Source of the DNA: Dirofilaria immitis | Lineage: Eukaryota; Nematoda; Chromadorea; Rhabditida; Onchocercidae | Direction: 5' to 3' | NCBI GenBank assembly: GCA_024305405.1 | Contig: JAKNDB010000106.1 | Location: 105,935 to 169,934, forward strand | DNA length: 64,000 nucleotides | Part shown: positions 25,701-38,989 of the stretch, piece after piece | How positions within the stretch are numbered: position 1 is the stretch's first letter | How the letters are laid out: the number at the start of each line of letters is the position of its first letter | Translations under genes and position numbers: made by a program | Notes under the pieces: model-generated | What the model saw: the letters and a program-made list of their open reading frames with translations, nothing else | Databases searched by the model: none | Told to the model about the DNA's origin: nothing

Positions 25701-28251
25701 CCTTTTGTCGGATGTGCTAACATTGGTTTCACAGGTATACCTTATCAAATCAATTAATTTTAAAACAAAATCACATGAGGGAATAGCACACACCAAAGTT
25801 TATAGGATTCATGTAAGTGGCTAGAAATATGCGTGTTAAAAAACAATCAATATTTGAAATATTCGTCAGTCAATAAATCATAGAAATTGCAACAGTATCA
25901 ATAAATAAGTTACAACAGTATAGGTAAGTTACATTTGAAAAGATCACGGAGATACAAGAAGGGAATTTCCCAAAGAAATTACACATATTTTTTTCAAACA
26001 ATTACCTGGCGTGATTTTGCATTTTCTGGCAACTTTGATAGACCTTCACTGAGCACAGCTTCGATGATTTTTTCATAATCTGGATATTCACTAAAAGCAC
26101 AATAAAATCATTTAAAATGCAAAACTATTTAAATCCCATCATTCAACGATCAAAAATAGAAACTTCCCTGTATGTATTCCTCAGCAATAAGATACCTTCT
26201 GTTTGACGTTCTTTCATTTTCTCACAGCTCAGTTTTTCACCTTAATGTAACGAAAGTAAGGAAAGAGAAAAGCTCAAAAGAAATAAGCACTATAAAAGTT
26301 AAAAAAATAAATTAAGCGAAAATCAGTGAGAGATTTAAAGAGGATGGAAAGAAGTTTTATATCCTTATGAGAATTCTTTGTCTAAATCTTATAATGATAT
26401 GTACAACGGTAATGATATCGCGAATTGAAATTCCACGGTTTTCATAAATAATCGTGATAAACGTTAAAGGGTTACTTGACTTCACATATATCAAATTACA
26501 ACTAACTGACCATTTTTTTCAACTTCGAAATTAATGAATGCATTTGCTAGTGCTATAAGTATTGATTGTTCTGCCAAACCAATTCGCAACTTTCCACTCA
26601 AACATCTTATCAGATAACGAGCTTCACAATCACGACATGAAACGAGAAGTGATTTGATCATGTCCACTTTTTTGTTTATCGCCTGAAATTTCTTTAGCAC
26701 AAGAAAAAATGGCAGAAGACAGTTGTTATTTACATCAAAAAGAGTTTTAGTTGTCACAAACTGGAATCGTATGATGCAGAGTGCAATGATTTTCCAAAAA
26801 GAATCACGATATCGATTTAATGAATTCTTCACTTAATCCGGCTGCTTGCTGATGTATGAATAAAATTTTAGATGTATATATACAACATGAAATTCGTGAT
26901 TTTTGATTAAACTCGCTAAAAGTTAAGTAGCAATAAATTTTGATATAAAATTCCATCTTTTTCATTTCAATCTATAAATGTTTACTTTAGCTCCGGAAGT
27001 TTTAGCCATATCTTGCAATTTACGGAAAATTGCAGTTACTGTAAGGGTGTCGGCGTAAACAAAATACGCTGATTTGTTCGACTCATCTGAGCAACCACAC
27101 CTAAATCCCCTTTTGGTTTAAGTCCTCTTTCAGTTTATCAATCTGAAATATATACTGCGTTCATAATTTGAATCATAATGATGAATTAAAATAATAATTT
27201 CCGAATAAATACAAAATTAAAGCACCTTACGACCAGTCGCCTGGGCAATAGCTTTCATTAAAGCTCCTTCAGCAATACCCAACTCCATTCCTTCGTATGT
27301 TGGGCCAAGTTTATTTACACATAAATAAACACATGTTGCTAATTCGCTTGGCGTTCGTTCCAATACTTTCCCAAAAAACTGGCCAATATTTTGATTATTT
27401 CTAATCTGGAAGATGAAATAAAAAAACTGATTTCCGAACCGGAAAAAAACTTCGCAGTGTGAGACTGGTTAGACGAAATGATCTAATCAAATTTTCCGAA
27501 ATATTTCTCTAGTCATTCCTTTTTATCTCTTTTTCAACAATTTTTTTACAGCTATCATAAATTGCAATTATTCCCTATAGTGCATTAAGCAGATCAGGCA
27601 ACTATAATTAATCCACATATAATCTCAAACTTAAAAAATTTAATGGTCAGTGCTGAAAACTTGAACCTACAGTGACAAAGCTAAACATGACAAATGTAAA
27701 ATCTAGAAAAAATTAACCGTGATGATGTGGCCTCAATATTTTCGAATGTCTTTGCCAAGCAGAGATATGGTATCCTAAAAAAACAATTCGTTCTTTATAC
27801 TATCTTCGGAAGTTCTAAAATACTTCCGGTAAAACTAATTTTATCTTTCAAAATTTATCGACGACAACAATGTGAAAGATTATGTTTCTTACTTTATACA
27901 ACTGCATTGTATATTTCGGAATATTTTAAAACTCATGCAGTAAAAAATAAATAGCCGACAAGACAAGAAAAAGTGCATAAATTATAAATAGAAGAAAATA
28001 GTCAAATAGAACATATAAGACCTACTGTTCTCCTATCTTCCAATCATTGTTGATACTCTGCGGTACTTTCACTAATTCACTGAACATTCCACGTATTTGT
28101 CTGTAGTTGATCGTTGAACGTCCTATCCTACGGAAATATTGCATGTAAATATACTAAGCATTAGTAACCATATTGTAAATTCCAAAACTCCAAATAAATA
28201 TGCAAATTACTGTTGTGACATATTTGGAAGAATAAAGTCTGAAATTTGATT
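22767..28251 (-). CDS. lig-1: DNA ligase I (ATP-dependent), 5' end unresolved
   Basis: Joins Okazaki fragments and repair nicks in the nucleus, using ATP. Seventeen exons were traced from 28211-28251 to 22767-22859 (others: 28026-28127, 27718-27774, 27226-27405, 26986-27142, 26511-26682, 26168-26240, 26006-26090, 25625-25740, 25119-25322, 24740-24868, 24209-24379, 23795-23946, 23637-23708, 23213-23338, 22961-23053), about 675 residues. Motifs: helical N-domain ([25 protein letters not shown]), adenylation lysine in [25 protein letters not shown], motif [13 protein letters not shown]-fold [18 protein letters not shown], motif [12 protein letters not shown], tail [13 protein letters not shown]. 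Five homopolymers are one base short (near 27375, 27117, 27046, 25740, 23941). The intron donor after 26168 is GG instead of GT. N-terminal exons with the PCNA-binding box were not found. Confidence 0.93.
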
Positions 28252-31200
28252 CTGAAATATTACATGGATGATAGTAAATGACAAAAGATCCACATCTATC
28301 CCACTTTAATCAAAATACTTTAAATAAAACATATATCAATATCTTCACACTCTTTATCACAGATGATAAGAGCATAATGAGAAGATGCAACATTGCATAG
28401 AAATATTAAATTAAAAGGAATATGAGTATGATGAAACGAAGTTATTAAAGTTTGGGAGAATAGTATGATAGATGGTGAGATAAGACATGGACGAAGAGCG
28501 TTATTTAAGAAGAGAAAATAGTTAGATATGCTGATGATAGAATGAATTAAATAAGAGATTGGAGGATGAGAAGTAAAAAGAAGCGGAGGAGCCCGCCTGA
28601 CATGAGAATAGATATATTTGATTGTATATTTGCGTAATATGCAAGAATACTCGGAGTGCGGTCTCTTCATCGGGAGAAGTGTTCTGAGGTGTACGGTTGA
28701 GAAGCAACACTTAAAAGTTGATAATTTGCACGGACAGTTGCATTTTGAAACTATGTTTTCTGAAGTATGCTGAACTTTTTATTTGCTACCTCACTCTTGA
28801 TCGATGACGCAGAAGGAGTCCCTAATCGTTTTATTACGATACGTTAGTTTCAATAATATTGGCAATATTGGCAGAAGCAACTCGCATAATTGCAATTGCT
28901 GAAATTTTTCGAACTACTATAAACATTTTTGTAATACTCTTCTTGACATGGCTGCAGATTTCGCAAATGTGTGACTTCGTCAAAAATCGTGACGACAAAG
29001 ATTTCAAGCATGGTTTTGAAGAACTTGAAAAATGTCTTTTGATTGAAAGAACCTTCAGATAGATATTGTTTAATGAGTCGTAATTACTTGATTATGTTGA
29101 TCATTGGAAATCTAATTCTTGGACTTGTCGCATGCTTTAAAATTCTAAATAAATGGATCATCTAATATGAAATGCGATAGATCGGATGTCAAAAAAATTT
29201 AACCTTAACTGAAATGAAATATTAATGAAATCAAATAATACTATCCTAAAAACGACAAGGAGAAGTGATGGCAAGAGAATGGAAGGAGGAAATATATCCC
29301 ACAGAGGAATATTTATTTCGTATTGTTTGCTTCCAAAAAAAAATTTTTGTTTTCAAAAATTATCGCTGCATTATGCTATGCTACTATTACCTATTATCCT
29401 TTTATTAATTTTATTAATTTATCAAATCTGAATTTATGAAAAAATTATGGAACAAAAAATATCCATTTTAAAAAGAAGACTTGCAAAATCTTTCAGTGAT
29501 ATCTAGCTACTAAAATTCTTCATTTGGAGGATAAATTTTTCGAATCCTTAAAGTTGCTCTAATATAGCGTGACGCTTGTGAAGTTCTAAAGCAAAATCAT
29601 TTATGCATGATACGCACATGATGTTTTTACTATTCATCAGAAGCATGCACTTAGAAATACTCTCTTGTCGCATTTGGCCACATTATTAGAAGAATTACGG
29701 TAAATCGGTCGCTAAATCTATGAGCAGTCCAAAAAATTTTATCGTTCCTTTCAATGATAATACCTAATAAAATTTGCATAGATGAATCAGGCAGGTCACA
29801 AAATCTTCTGCTTTCAATGCGGTATTAATATTCTCTGATCGATATCATCTCAACAATAAAAAATTAAAATTCATCATATCCTTCTACAAAGTTTCTTAAG
29901 CAATATTTGAGCAATATGATATGAATGGAATATTTTGAATGGGATATTAAATGTAATGATTTGATGAAGTACCATTGAAATGATTACGAATCATTGTGCT
30001 AGGAAAAAATGCATGAAAAAGATTGGTAAAAATTGATACTATTTAAGAAGCAATCAATTAAATGAGAAGTGATCAAATGAGAAAGCAAATTCTTCTGAGA
30101 AAACTAAGCAAATAGAAAAGACATAACAGAATCTTTATTTTATTTTAATATTGAACTACGATAAGCAACTATTTTCTTATTTACTTATTTTATATTTAAT
30201 ATTGAATTTATTATGTTTCCTTTATTTTGCTATTGCAAATTACCATATATTCAACTTTAATCGTAATTTCAATTTGATGAAATGTTAATTAATGCTTGCA
30301 CATCTCGAGAATGCATTGCGAAATTGAAGATGAGTATATTCTATGCATATCTTATCTAAGCTATTTAATTTCAAATTTTAAATTTATCAACGATCGTCAT
30401 GTTGGTAGACAAAGTTTACGAAGTCACCTACTAAACAACGGAAAGGAATAGTGCATTATTAGATATGCCGATAGTTGGATAACTGTTAGGAAGAAAGAAG
30501 CTATGTATTTTTATGGAGGAATAAAGAAGCAGAATTTACTAAAATATCATTATTTCATTAGATTCTTTTTATTTTCAACTTTTTCTATCCCAATAATTAA
30601 ATGATCATGAATCAGAACGATTTAATCAATTATTGTCATCATTGTTAACATTGCAAGTAATTTATTCATAATCTAAATTTATCCAACTTAAGCTTGCATC
30701 AATATCAAGAAAGTAAGGATTAGAAAATAAAAAGAAAATTCGTATCTGCTTCTTAAAATGAAGAAGATGATAAATTTTGAAGAGAGAGACGTAAGAAATA
30801 ATATAATCATTGTATCAGTCATATTGAGCATTATAATAATAATATTACGGCAAGATAATTCAATGATGCAAATTTATTTATCCGATAAGTTTGGAATTAG
30901 GCAATAAATAAGGGCAATATTAATTATAAAAAATAGAACATTCATAGGTGTGTACATTAAATTTTTAAAATAAAATCTTTTAGTTTTCATTAAAATCAAT
31001 GCTATCATTACTCCAAGATTTAATGTTCATATCAAACAAAAATATCATTAATGCTTCAATTTCCGGAAATATTTGAAGGAAGTACTCGAGAAAAATTATT
31101 ACCTACAAGCAATTTCCATTTAAGAATTATTGATAATCAACGAATTGATTTATTTTATGTTTTAATCAAACGATATTCTTTAATAATTAAATCAGATATT

Positions 31201-32006
31201 TTTATAATCAATCTTTTTGTATAATGAAAAAAATTTTGTTTTCTTTTAACTTTTCAAACTAAATGAGAAAGAAAATGAATAATAAAACTTAAATGCTTAC
31301 ACTAGTCATTGCCCATTAATTCATCGATTTTTGTTGATCGAGAAGAGTAAGATCATTTTGGGAATGAAGATAATGTGAACAACAAAATGATAAAAAAATT
31401 GATACTAAGTTTAGCAAATTAATCATTTCTTTCTCCTCTTATTATAGTGTAATTGCGATTTGATAGATGTTAAAAGTATTATTAAATCAAATATTTGCTA
31501 ATTAATATTATTAAATTCCACGATTTGCTGAGTGCCAAACAAAATTATCGATCAGATGGTTTAATTTATATTTTAACTGAAGAATTTATAGTCATGCAGT
31601 TTACAACACATACGATTTAATGAAAAATTTAATTTGAAATCATGAAAAGCAATCACAATGAAAACAAGTTTATTTCCAATTGATGAAAAGAGTAAATTAA
31701 ATAATTAGATTTGATAATTGATAATGTTAAAACAATTTTCAAAACGAATAGTATAAACATTTCAGAATTAGGCTTCATCTTGTTACTCCTAACTAATAAT
31801 TTTGGTCAAAATAATAAAGGTTGGAAAAATTGCGAACAAAGATTAACGATACAAGAAAAAATGCATTATAAACTAAAATTTGAATATTGATAAACTGAAA
31901 TGATATGAAAATTCTTGATGATTAAAGAAGTAGCCCTAGCTAGTACCATGTGCCTATATTTTGATCGAAGAAAATATGATTTCTAGAATAATCTTTGAAT
32001 TTGTTA
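28252..32006. other. Gene-poor stretch upstream of lig-1
   Basis: It should hold the missing lig-1 5' exons or its promoter, but none could be recognised. A plus-strand open stretch at 28859-29062 ends in a charged segment (QMCDFVKNRDDKDFKHGFEE, stop at about 29060), preceded by a hydrophobic segment and a GCTGCAG acceptor; it has no in-frame ATG and no known relative. The rest is AT-rich, with no repeats of note. Confidence 0.45.
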
Positions 32007-32585
32007 TCACCATCCATCACCAATTCTACTAAAACGCCGACGCCAAAATCCTTTGACAATCAAAGGACGACGACCAAAAAACGACTGAATCTATAATTTC
32101 TTTCGTATCTTCTTCCTCTTTGAAGCCAATTAAATGGACCGTTCGAGAAGCCATGCAAGTTTGCCTTGGCTCTATTACCAAAAATTGCCGTTTAACTCGC
32201 AATCTGCAAAAATAAACATGAAGTTTGAGTAAAATTTTGCAAATGATTACTTTTGCAATTGATAACAGAAAGATAAATTGATAAAAACAAACATAAAATC
32301 AATCATTAGAAACAAATATCTATACAATATCTCTCTTCCTTCTTCTTTTATTTATCGTTCTAATTATCATCTTTTGCAACATCTAACGAGAAATTGGCAC
32401 ATTCGATTTTTTAAATATGTTATTAATATTTGATAATTAATGTTTGAAAGTATAAAATAGATAGACAAAAATATTCAATACTGGTCAATTTCAGTTGTCC
32501 GAATTTTTGTCGTATTAGCTTCCAAGCAAATCAACAAATTCATTACCAGTAATAGATAGATGATCCATTTATCGTATTCAGCCAT
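32007..32585 (-). CDS. Small secreted dibasic-processed peptide precursor, paralogue A
   Basis: Two exons: 32482-32585 and 32007-32203, about 100 residues. The first encodes a clear signal peptide (YDKWIIYLLLVMNLLICLEA). The mature part opens after a Lys-Arg pair as KRQFFGNRAK and is rich in Arg, Phe, Trp and Gly, with FSNGPFNW, FSRFFGRR and GFWRRRF. Two T runs in exon 2 (A runs at 32180-32184 and 32075-32080 on the plus strand) must each be one base longer to keep this frame; they restore similarity to paralogue B. An AG acceptor lies directly before the ATG, suiting SL trans-splicing. The role is unknown; the build recalls neuropeptide-like or antimicrobial GGY/GFG peptides of nematodes, by inference only. 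Confidence 0.65.
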
Positions 32586-33746
32586 CTAAGATAGCAATTA
32601 TTGTAATGTCTAATGATAAAAAAATTGTTGTTGGTAATACCATTGAATTTTCTTATCAATCATTTATTCATTCGCCTTTTAATCAGAACGATATCAAAAC
32701 TATCGAATGATAAGCTATGATAGCAGTAAAGAGAATTAGATATTGCCATTTGAATTATTATTGCATTATTTTATCTGATTTATTATCAACATAATTAACA
32801 AATAGAATATCTTCATTGATATCTTTCCGATACCAAATGAAATGAAGTTTGGATTTTAATATCGAAATAATTGCTAATATGATCTATTATTCATAAGAAT
32901 TTTAATTAAGTCTTCTCCAACTCTTAATCATTTATATTAATATTTAAATTCATTACTTTTGCAATGATAAAAATTAATAGGAAAGAAATTTAAATACAAC
33001 GACAATTGCATACTTTCATTACGAACAAAATGAATGATAAGCAGAAAGGAAAAAATCTGATATAAATTGAAATTTTACCCTTTCTAGTAATCTGATTTGA
33101 TAAAGTAGAAAAGGATTTGATGTTTCCTTTGTATTTATTTGATAATATTATTTATTTATATATGCAGCAATAGCTCGTTATTTAATGAATTTCGAATTTT
33201 GAAATTTTTTCATTTTCATTGCATGTAAACAAGCATATATATATATATATATATATATATCCATAGAATTTTAAAATTTAATACAAATCGGTGATAATAA
33301 AATGAAATAAATCAGGTTTTGATATTAGTTTCTAGCTATTAATTATAGCATGTTTTCATCCACCATAAGTTAAAGATATACTGATGAAAGTGATGATTAT
33401 ATGATAATTATTTAAAGGGAATTTCATAGTTATTTTAAACTATTCAGCCATTTTGAATCGTATTATTCTTTGAATAGTATCACTTGGCAATCCACAATTG
33501 ATATTTAATTGACATCGATGATAGAAGTGTAATTAATGATAAGTATTCAAAATTTATCACATTTTAATTGACATTTTGAAAGACTGAATAACATTCGCAA
33601 TTACTTGGAAACTTTCAAAAATTTTCTAAGTAAGGAACTGATATGAATTATTACTTTGTTTTAATATATTTCATTGCAATATAATTTGTTAAGATAATTT
33701 CATATCATTTTCGAATTACAATCTTTGAAGAGCCAATTTTTATCAA
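32586..33746. other. Spacer between the two secreted-peptide genes
   Basis: AT-rich, with an (AT)n run at about 33236-33260. It contains the 5' flank of paralogue A. No other gene seen. Confidence 0.5.
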
Positions 33747-34217
33747 TTAAGGCAAGAATGCATGTCCGAAATTATCACTAAATTCATGGCCTCCAAAACT
33801 CTCATGAAGGCCATCCAAATTTTGCCAACGTCTTCTCCAGAAGCGTCTTCTTATAACAAAAGGAGGCCTAAATGAATTCCAGCCATAGCCATAAAGTCCA
33901 GGACCATACCAACCATTATGTGTGTTGCCCCAGGCATATTGAAAGAACGGCCCAACAGATAAACTGCCAAATCCATGGCCGCCATAAAATTGTCGTCTGT
34001 TTCGTTTTCTAGAAGAATAAGCAGGATTTGGAAAGTCAAATTATTATCATTATTATTGTTTAAAAAGAAAAAGATTCAAATTTTGTATTTGAAAATTTAA
34101 ATTACATTACCTTATTGTATTAGCATCCGATATTTTATTGCTGGAGATTAGCATTAAATTTATATAAAGAAGTATTAAAATGATAATAGAAGTATGTGAT
34201 AGCATATGCGTAGACAT
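33747..34217 (-). CDS. Small secreted Gly/aromatic-rich peptide precursor, paralogue B
   Basis: Two exons, 34111-34217 and 33747-34009 less one base at the edge (start 34008), encode 122 residues with no frame break. A signal peptide (SIIILILLYINLMLIS) is followed by ANTIRKRNRRQFYGGHGFG, where the basic cluster is a likely proprotein cleavage site. The secreted part is rich in Gly, Tyr, Trp, Phe and Arg: YAWGNTHNGWYGPGLYGYGW, then IRRRFWRRRWQ, then FGGHEF. The layout (signal exon, phase-2 intron, dibasic site followed by QF, Arg-Trp block) matches paralogue A 1.2 kb away, so they are a tandem pair. TTTCAG lies immediately before the ATG, fitting a trans-splice acceptor. The family was not identified. 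Confidence 0.78.
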
Positions 34218-37200
34218 CTGAAATTTTTGTTAATGTTAAAAATTTAAATTGCTTCATTCCCGAGAATAAATTATCGTCAATATTTGATCGTAATAATTTG
34301 CGTACCTTTTTTAATTTATGATAATTTAAAAAGAAACCATTTAAATTTGTTATTATAAAAAGTTTTATTCAATTTTTAACTTATACAATTTTATCGCTAT
34401 TAAATTCAACTTATTTTTCTATCATTGAATGTAAATAATTAATTAATCAAAAAATTTCTTACCGTAAATATTAGCTCTAAAGAGAATTTAAGATATCTCA
34501 TACAGAAATAATGTAATTCTGATATATTTACTTGTTTACTTGTTTATCATCGTCATCTATTCATTTATTTAAATACTATAAATATAAGATGGATTCATTT
34601 ATTTAGCATAACTTATCTCTTCCTTAGTTTTTGAATCATTGTAATATCATTTCTATTGTATTACTAATGGTGGTATTAGTGATAGTAGTTAGTAGTAGAT
34701 TTTAGTTACAGTATTAAAATGAAGAAATATGCAAATATACCAATGCATATTAGGCTAAAATTTCTATTAATCTTAGAATAAAAAAAACGAACTATCTTAG
34801 CTAAAAATGATAAATAACGATAGCGTAATTTGTTATAAAAATATTTTTAGATTTATGATATTTATAATAATAATTTTACTTTTAATAGATAAAATAATTA
34901 ATAATATTTAATATGAAATTTTGTTTACAACGATTAAGAACTTGTTCGAATTTCCGCTTTATATACATATTTCCTTTCATTTCGTTTCTAATATTTATTT
35001 ATGAATCAATGATCAGTTATTTTATAATTTTATAAAATCTAAATTTCAAATCAAAATTCGATAAATTATATTAGTAATTACAACAAATTAAATTAATATA
35101 TTTTAATGAAATGCAATATATTCATGCAAAATTAAACAAACACATCGAATTAAAGCCTGATTTTGATAGATCAATTTGAAGTAACCTTTTAATAGGCTAT
35201 AAAATATGAAACACTAGGCCATAGACTCATATAAACAATGGATCATAGCTCCATATATTATGCATTTGCACGAGTATCGAAACAATTCCAACTTATGCTG
35301 AAGAATGAGACTTAAATTACGTCAAAACTGCCGTAGCTTCTGTTTCTTTCGGATCCTAAAATACAGCAATAATTCTTTTAAAAGATTCGATTAATAATAT
35401 TAGTAGTAATAAATTATTATTTATTCCCAGACTTTTGAATTAATTTATTTATTGATATCAACTAATCATAATTATCAATCAAAAATATAATTCAAATTTA
35501 CTTCATTTCTTCGTCTTTCTTTATCATTGTTGATCATGAAATTATCGAATAATAATGAAGCAATTATCACTTCGATAATATTATATGTCGCAAAGCCATT
35601 CATCTCTAATTGTTTGGATTATTTCATTTATTACTAAGAAATTCAGCATTAACAAACTATTTTCACTTATATTTTTTTCTTGATTGATTTATATATTTTG
35701 AAAAAAATAAGATAAAAATAATAGATCAAAGAATAATAGCAAAATGATAAACAAACATTTGTAGCAATAGATATAAACAAATAAATACACATTTATGTAA
35801 ATGATATTTACATATTCACAAAAAGCAATGAAAACTTTGTCGTAATGTTGTTCTTTTATCATTCATAAATATAAAATGGAAGAAAATTTCGTTCTTTTAA
35901 AGATTTGGTAGTATTTCACTTTATGTTATGAATACATCCCAAATATTATAATATTTGGAATGTATTTGTTAAAAATAGTTGCTAATTAACAGCAATATTT
36001 AGAATATCATATATCTATTAGCAATATAGTGATAATATCAGTTTATATTTGATTTGAACTGTATCATATCACATACTCGGTTGAATAATATTCTTGTAAT
36101 TACTGAAGCATATCTCTTATCATCTATCTCAATGTATATTATTTTCTAATCAATACAGCATTTTTAACTTCATGTTAAAACTCACAATTCCATTTCCACT
36201 TATGAATCATTCTTCCCAATCCATTAAAAATATTGTAAATATTTGAATTGTCATATTAGTAAATATTAGGAAACGACTTTACGGCAATTCAGATATTATT
36301 GAAGAAATGGGTTTTAAACTAAAATTGAATTTTATATTGGATTTTTAGACAAGTATTCACAATTCGACGAATCGATAGTAACATTTTTTCCTTTTTTATC
36401 GTTTTTTTTCCAGTAATAATAAGAAAATAATCTTCCTTCAGATTCTTTCGTTTTTATTTTCCTTTTTAAACCGTCGAGATTCCAATAATGCTTTTATCCA
36501 TTTGCTTCTTCATATTTTATTTTACAAAATAATTCGAGGTGATATAATTATGATAACGAAGTGCAAGTGAAGGAATGCCCTGACTTTACAAAATTTATTT
36601 TGCAGAAGAAACATCAAAAATGAATGATTTCATTTTGAATTTTATCTATTTTTATATGATAAAAAGAATTATTTTGGCTATATTTATTTTATTGGAATGG
36701 ATGATAAATACATATATTGTTGGATTAATATTCAATATTGATAGTGGAAGAATTTTTTTTTATTTTTGTTTTGACAACAATCTTTATCGTTAATCACAGA
36801 TAAATATTTGAGTAATAATTTTATCAATGAATAAAAGATTTTATATCAGTAGACAGACGATAATTATTAAATAATACTACGGATAAAGTCAATCTTAGAA
36901 ATTGAAACCAGTTTTTTTTTTTTTTTAGCAATTAATCTTGTCGAAGAAATAGCAATAGTCGTATAAAATCGATAAAAGAAAATTAGTAAGTTACAAAAGT
37001 TGTTAAAACTGGACGCCAGCAATCGTTGAATTTTCAGCGATATCGATCCCGAATAAATCGAAAAACGTTTTTTATAGTGAAGAGCTGTATTACAACACTT
37101 CAGACATTCACAAGTTTGGTTATCAAATAAGAAGATCATTACGATAGCCTAGACATTACACATAAATTAGATTATCAAACCAAATGTATTTATTTATGAA

Positions 37201-38989
37201 TTAAAATTTAGTATTTTATCATCGGAGATGAGCTTAATCAAAGATAAAGGTCAGAATTAAATAAATAAAGTATTGAATATCGTAATATTTGTTTATATTC
37301 ATCTTAATTTATTGAATGATTTGAGAAATGTTTTGCAATAAAAATACTTTATTATTTCGCATATATCAAGGAAAGTTGAATAGGCGTAATTAATTTATAT
37401 AAGAATGTCAAGAATGTCAGAAGGATATATAATTTGAAGAAGGAAGGAATAACGAAGGATTAAAGGAAAGGAATTTTGATGATTGCGATTAATTCAATTT
37501 TAATTCAGTCTCGAGAATGATTCTATGGAACAAAGAACGATAATTCGACACTCTAACGGTGAAAGTGACAGTTGCGTAGAAGCAAAAGCAGTACAGTATT
37601 AAGATTACTGTTGATATTGCTTATTTTTCATTTATTCTTGCTATTATAAATATTGCTTACAGTATCAAGCAAGACTAGCATAGGCTATTGTCGATTATAA
37701 AATACTATATAAGATTAATAAATGCTACAGTCTACAGTATCATATAAAACAAATAAAGGCTATTATCAACGTAGCGGAGTCACAGTATTAAGAACTAATC
37801 CAAACTCTAAACAAATTATCAGATATCTTTCATCAATCAATACTTGCCAAATCAATTTTCAAGTTGATTTTATTTATGCGCATTTGTATTGGTGCAGAAT
37901 TTAGTGTTACTGAATGATGATTATATGTCTATGAATATTCTGATAAACTCTATATCTATTCATGTTTCACTTGCTCGTTTGGAAAGGCCAATCATTAACA
38001 AAATCGAGAAAATCATTTCCGAAAGATTGCAACTTATCCATTTTTTCGTATCACTTCGGTATCTGTTTGATTCCGAACGAAGGTAAAGTATGCACGCATC
38101 GAGTCACATGAAGTTCTAGAAGCTTTTATAAATCCAAACTGAAGGCAAAAATTGTAAATCAAAACTAAACGATATTACAGACAATTATTGTTATTGATGA
38201 AATCCTGATCAATAGTTTCTTGTCTGTTTTATAGAATGATTTCAATTCTATTTTACTTTAATTTCATTTTATTTCTTTCGTTTTATGCTTCACTGCAAAG
38301 CTTCCATTTATATTTTAATTTCAATAATTACTTTGCTAGCTTCTATTATGGTTTCAATCTCAAATTTTCCTTCTCATATCAATTCTAATTCAATTTTATT
38401 GCTAAATTTTCCTCAAAAATGATATTAAGTTTAATTAAAATTTTATTCAATTCTATCAACATGATTAGTAATATATCTGAATTGGTAAAATAGAAATAAA
38501 AATGGATGTAAAAGCAATAAATCCATTTATTACTTAGATTTGATTAGCATTCAAACTTGCTACTTCGAAAATTTTCTTTTCAAGAATTTCAAAAATTATT
38601 CAAATTTTGGAATTTAACATTTAAATTCAAGCCAAAATACAGCAACATATTTGTTACAATATTGATAGCTTTATATTTTCGAAAATAAAATTTAAATTTG
38701 TTATTTTAATTATCGCACTTTTTCCAATATTATATTTTGCTCGCTTGCTATAAGAAATAATTTACTTTACCTTTTATTTCCTCTCAAAGCTATTATATTT
38801 AATCGCATAAGCATATAGTAAAATTAAAATGATTTGATGAAAATATTGTTGCATTTGATGCATTACCTGGACAGGTTTTTAATTTAATTATGTAAAATTC
38901 AGTTCTTTATTACTATTTCAAGAACATCGAGATTTACTGTATCTGTTGAAAATTGACATGTATTCCAAATTATTGTACAAACCACCATT
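34218..38989. other. Gene-poor AT-rich interval
   Basis: Two weak gene-like items only. A minus-strand acceptor GTATTTTAG at about 35360 precedes a short stretch that reads DPKETEATAVLT then stop, or IRKKQKLRQF then stop in another frame; the latter recalls the basic site of the secreted peptides. The exon candidate at 37898-38082 is listed separately. A 20-base perfect palindrome, CCAAATATTATAATATTTGG, is at 35939-35958. The open frame at 36867-37139 (minus) has no supporting signals. Confidence 0.5.
37898..38082 (+). CDS. Isolated exon candidate, unknown protein
   Basis: An open stretch of about 61 codons is bounded by an acceptor (TTGGTGCAG) and a donor (CGAAG/GTAAAG). It reads NLVLLNDDYMSMNILINSI, then RLERPIINKIEKIISERLQL and FVSLRYLFDSER, with codon use and charge pattern more like protein than the surroundings. 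No neighbouring exon joins it convincingly. It could be a chance frame or a broken gene. No family recognised. Confidence 0.25.

Noticed and set aside
28320..28710. Minus-strand open frames just upstream of lig-1
   Set aside because: Considered as lig-1 N-terminal exons, but they lack a PCNA-binding box and do not join in phase.
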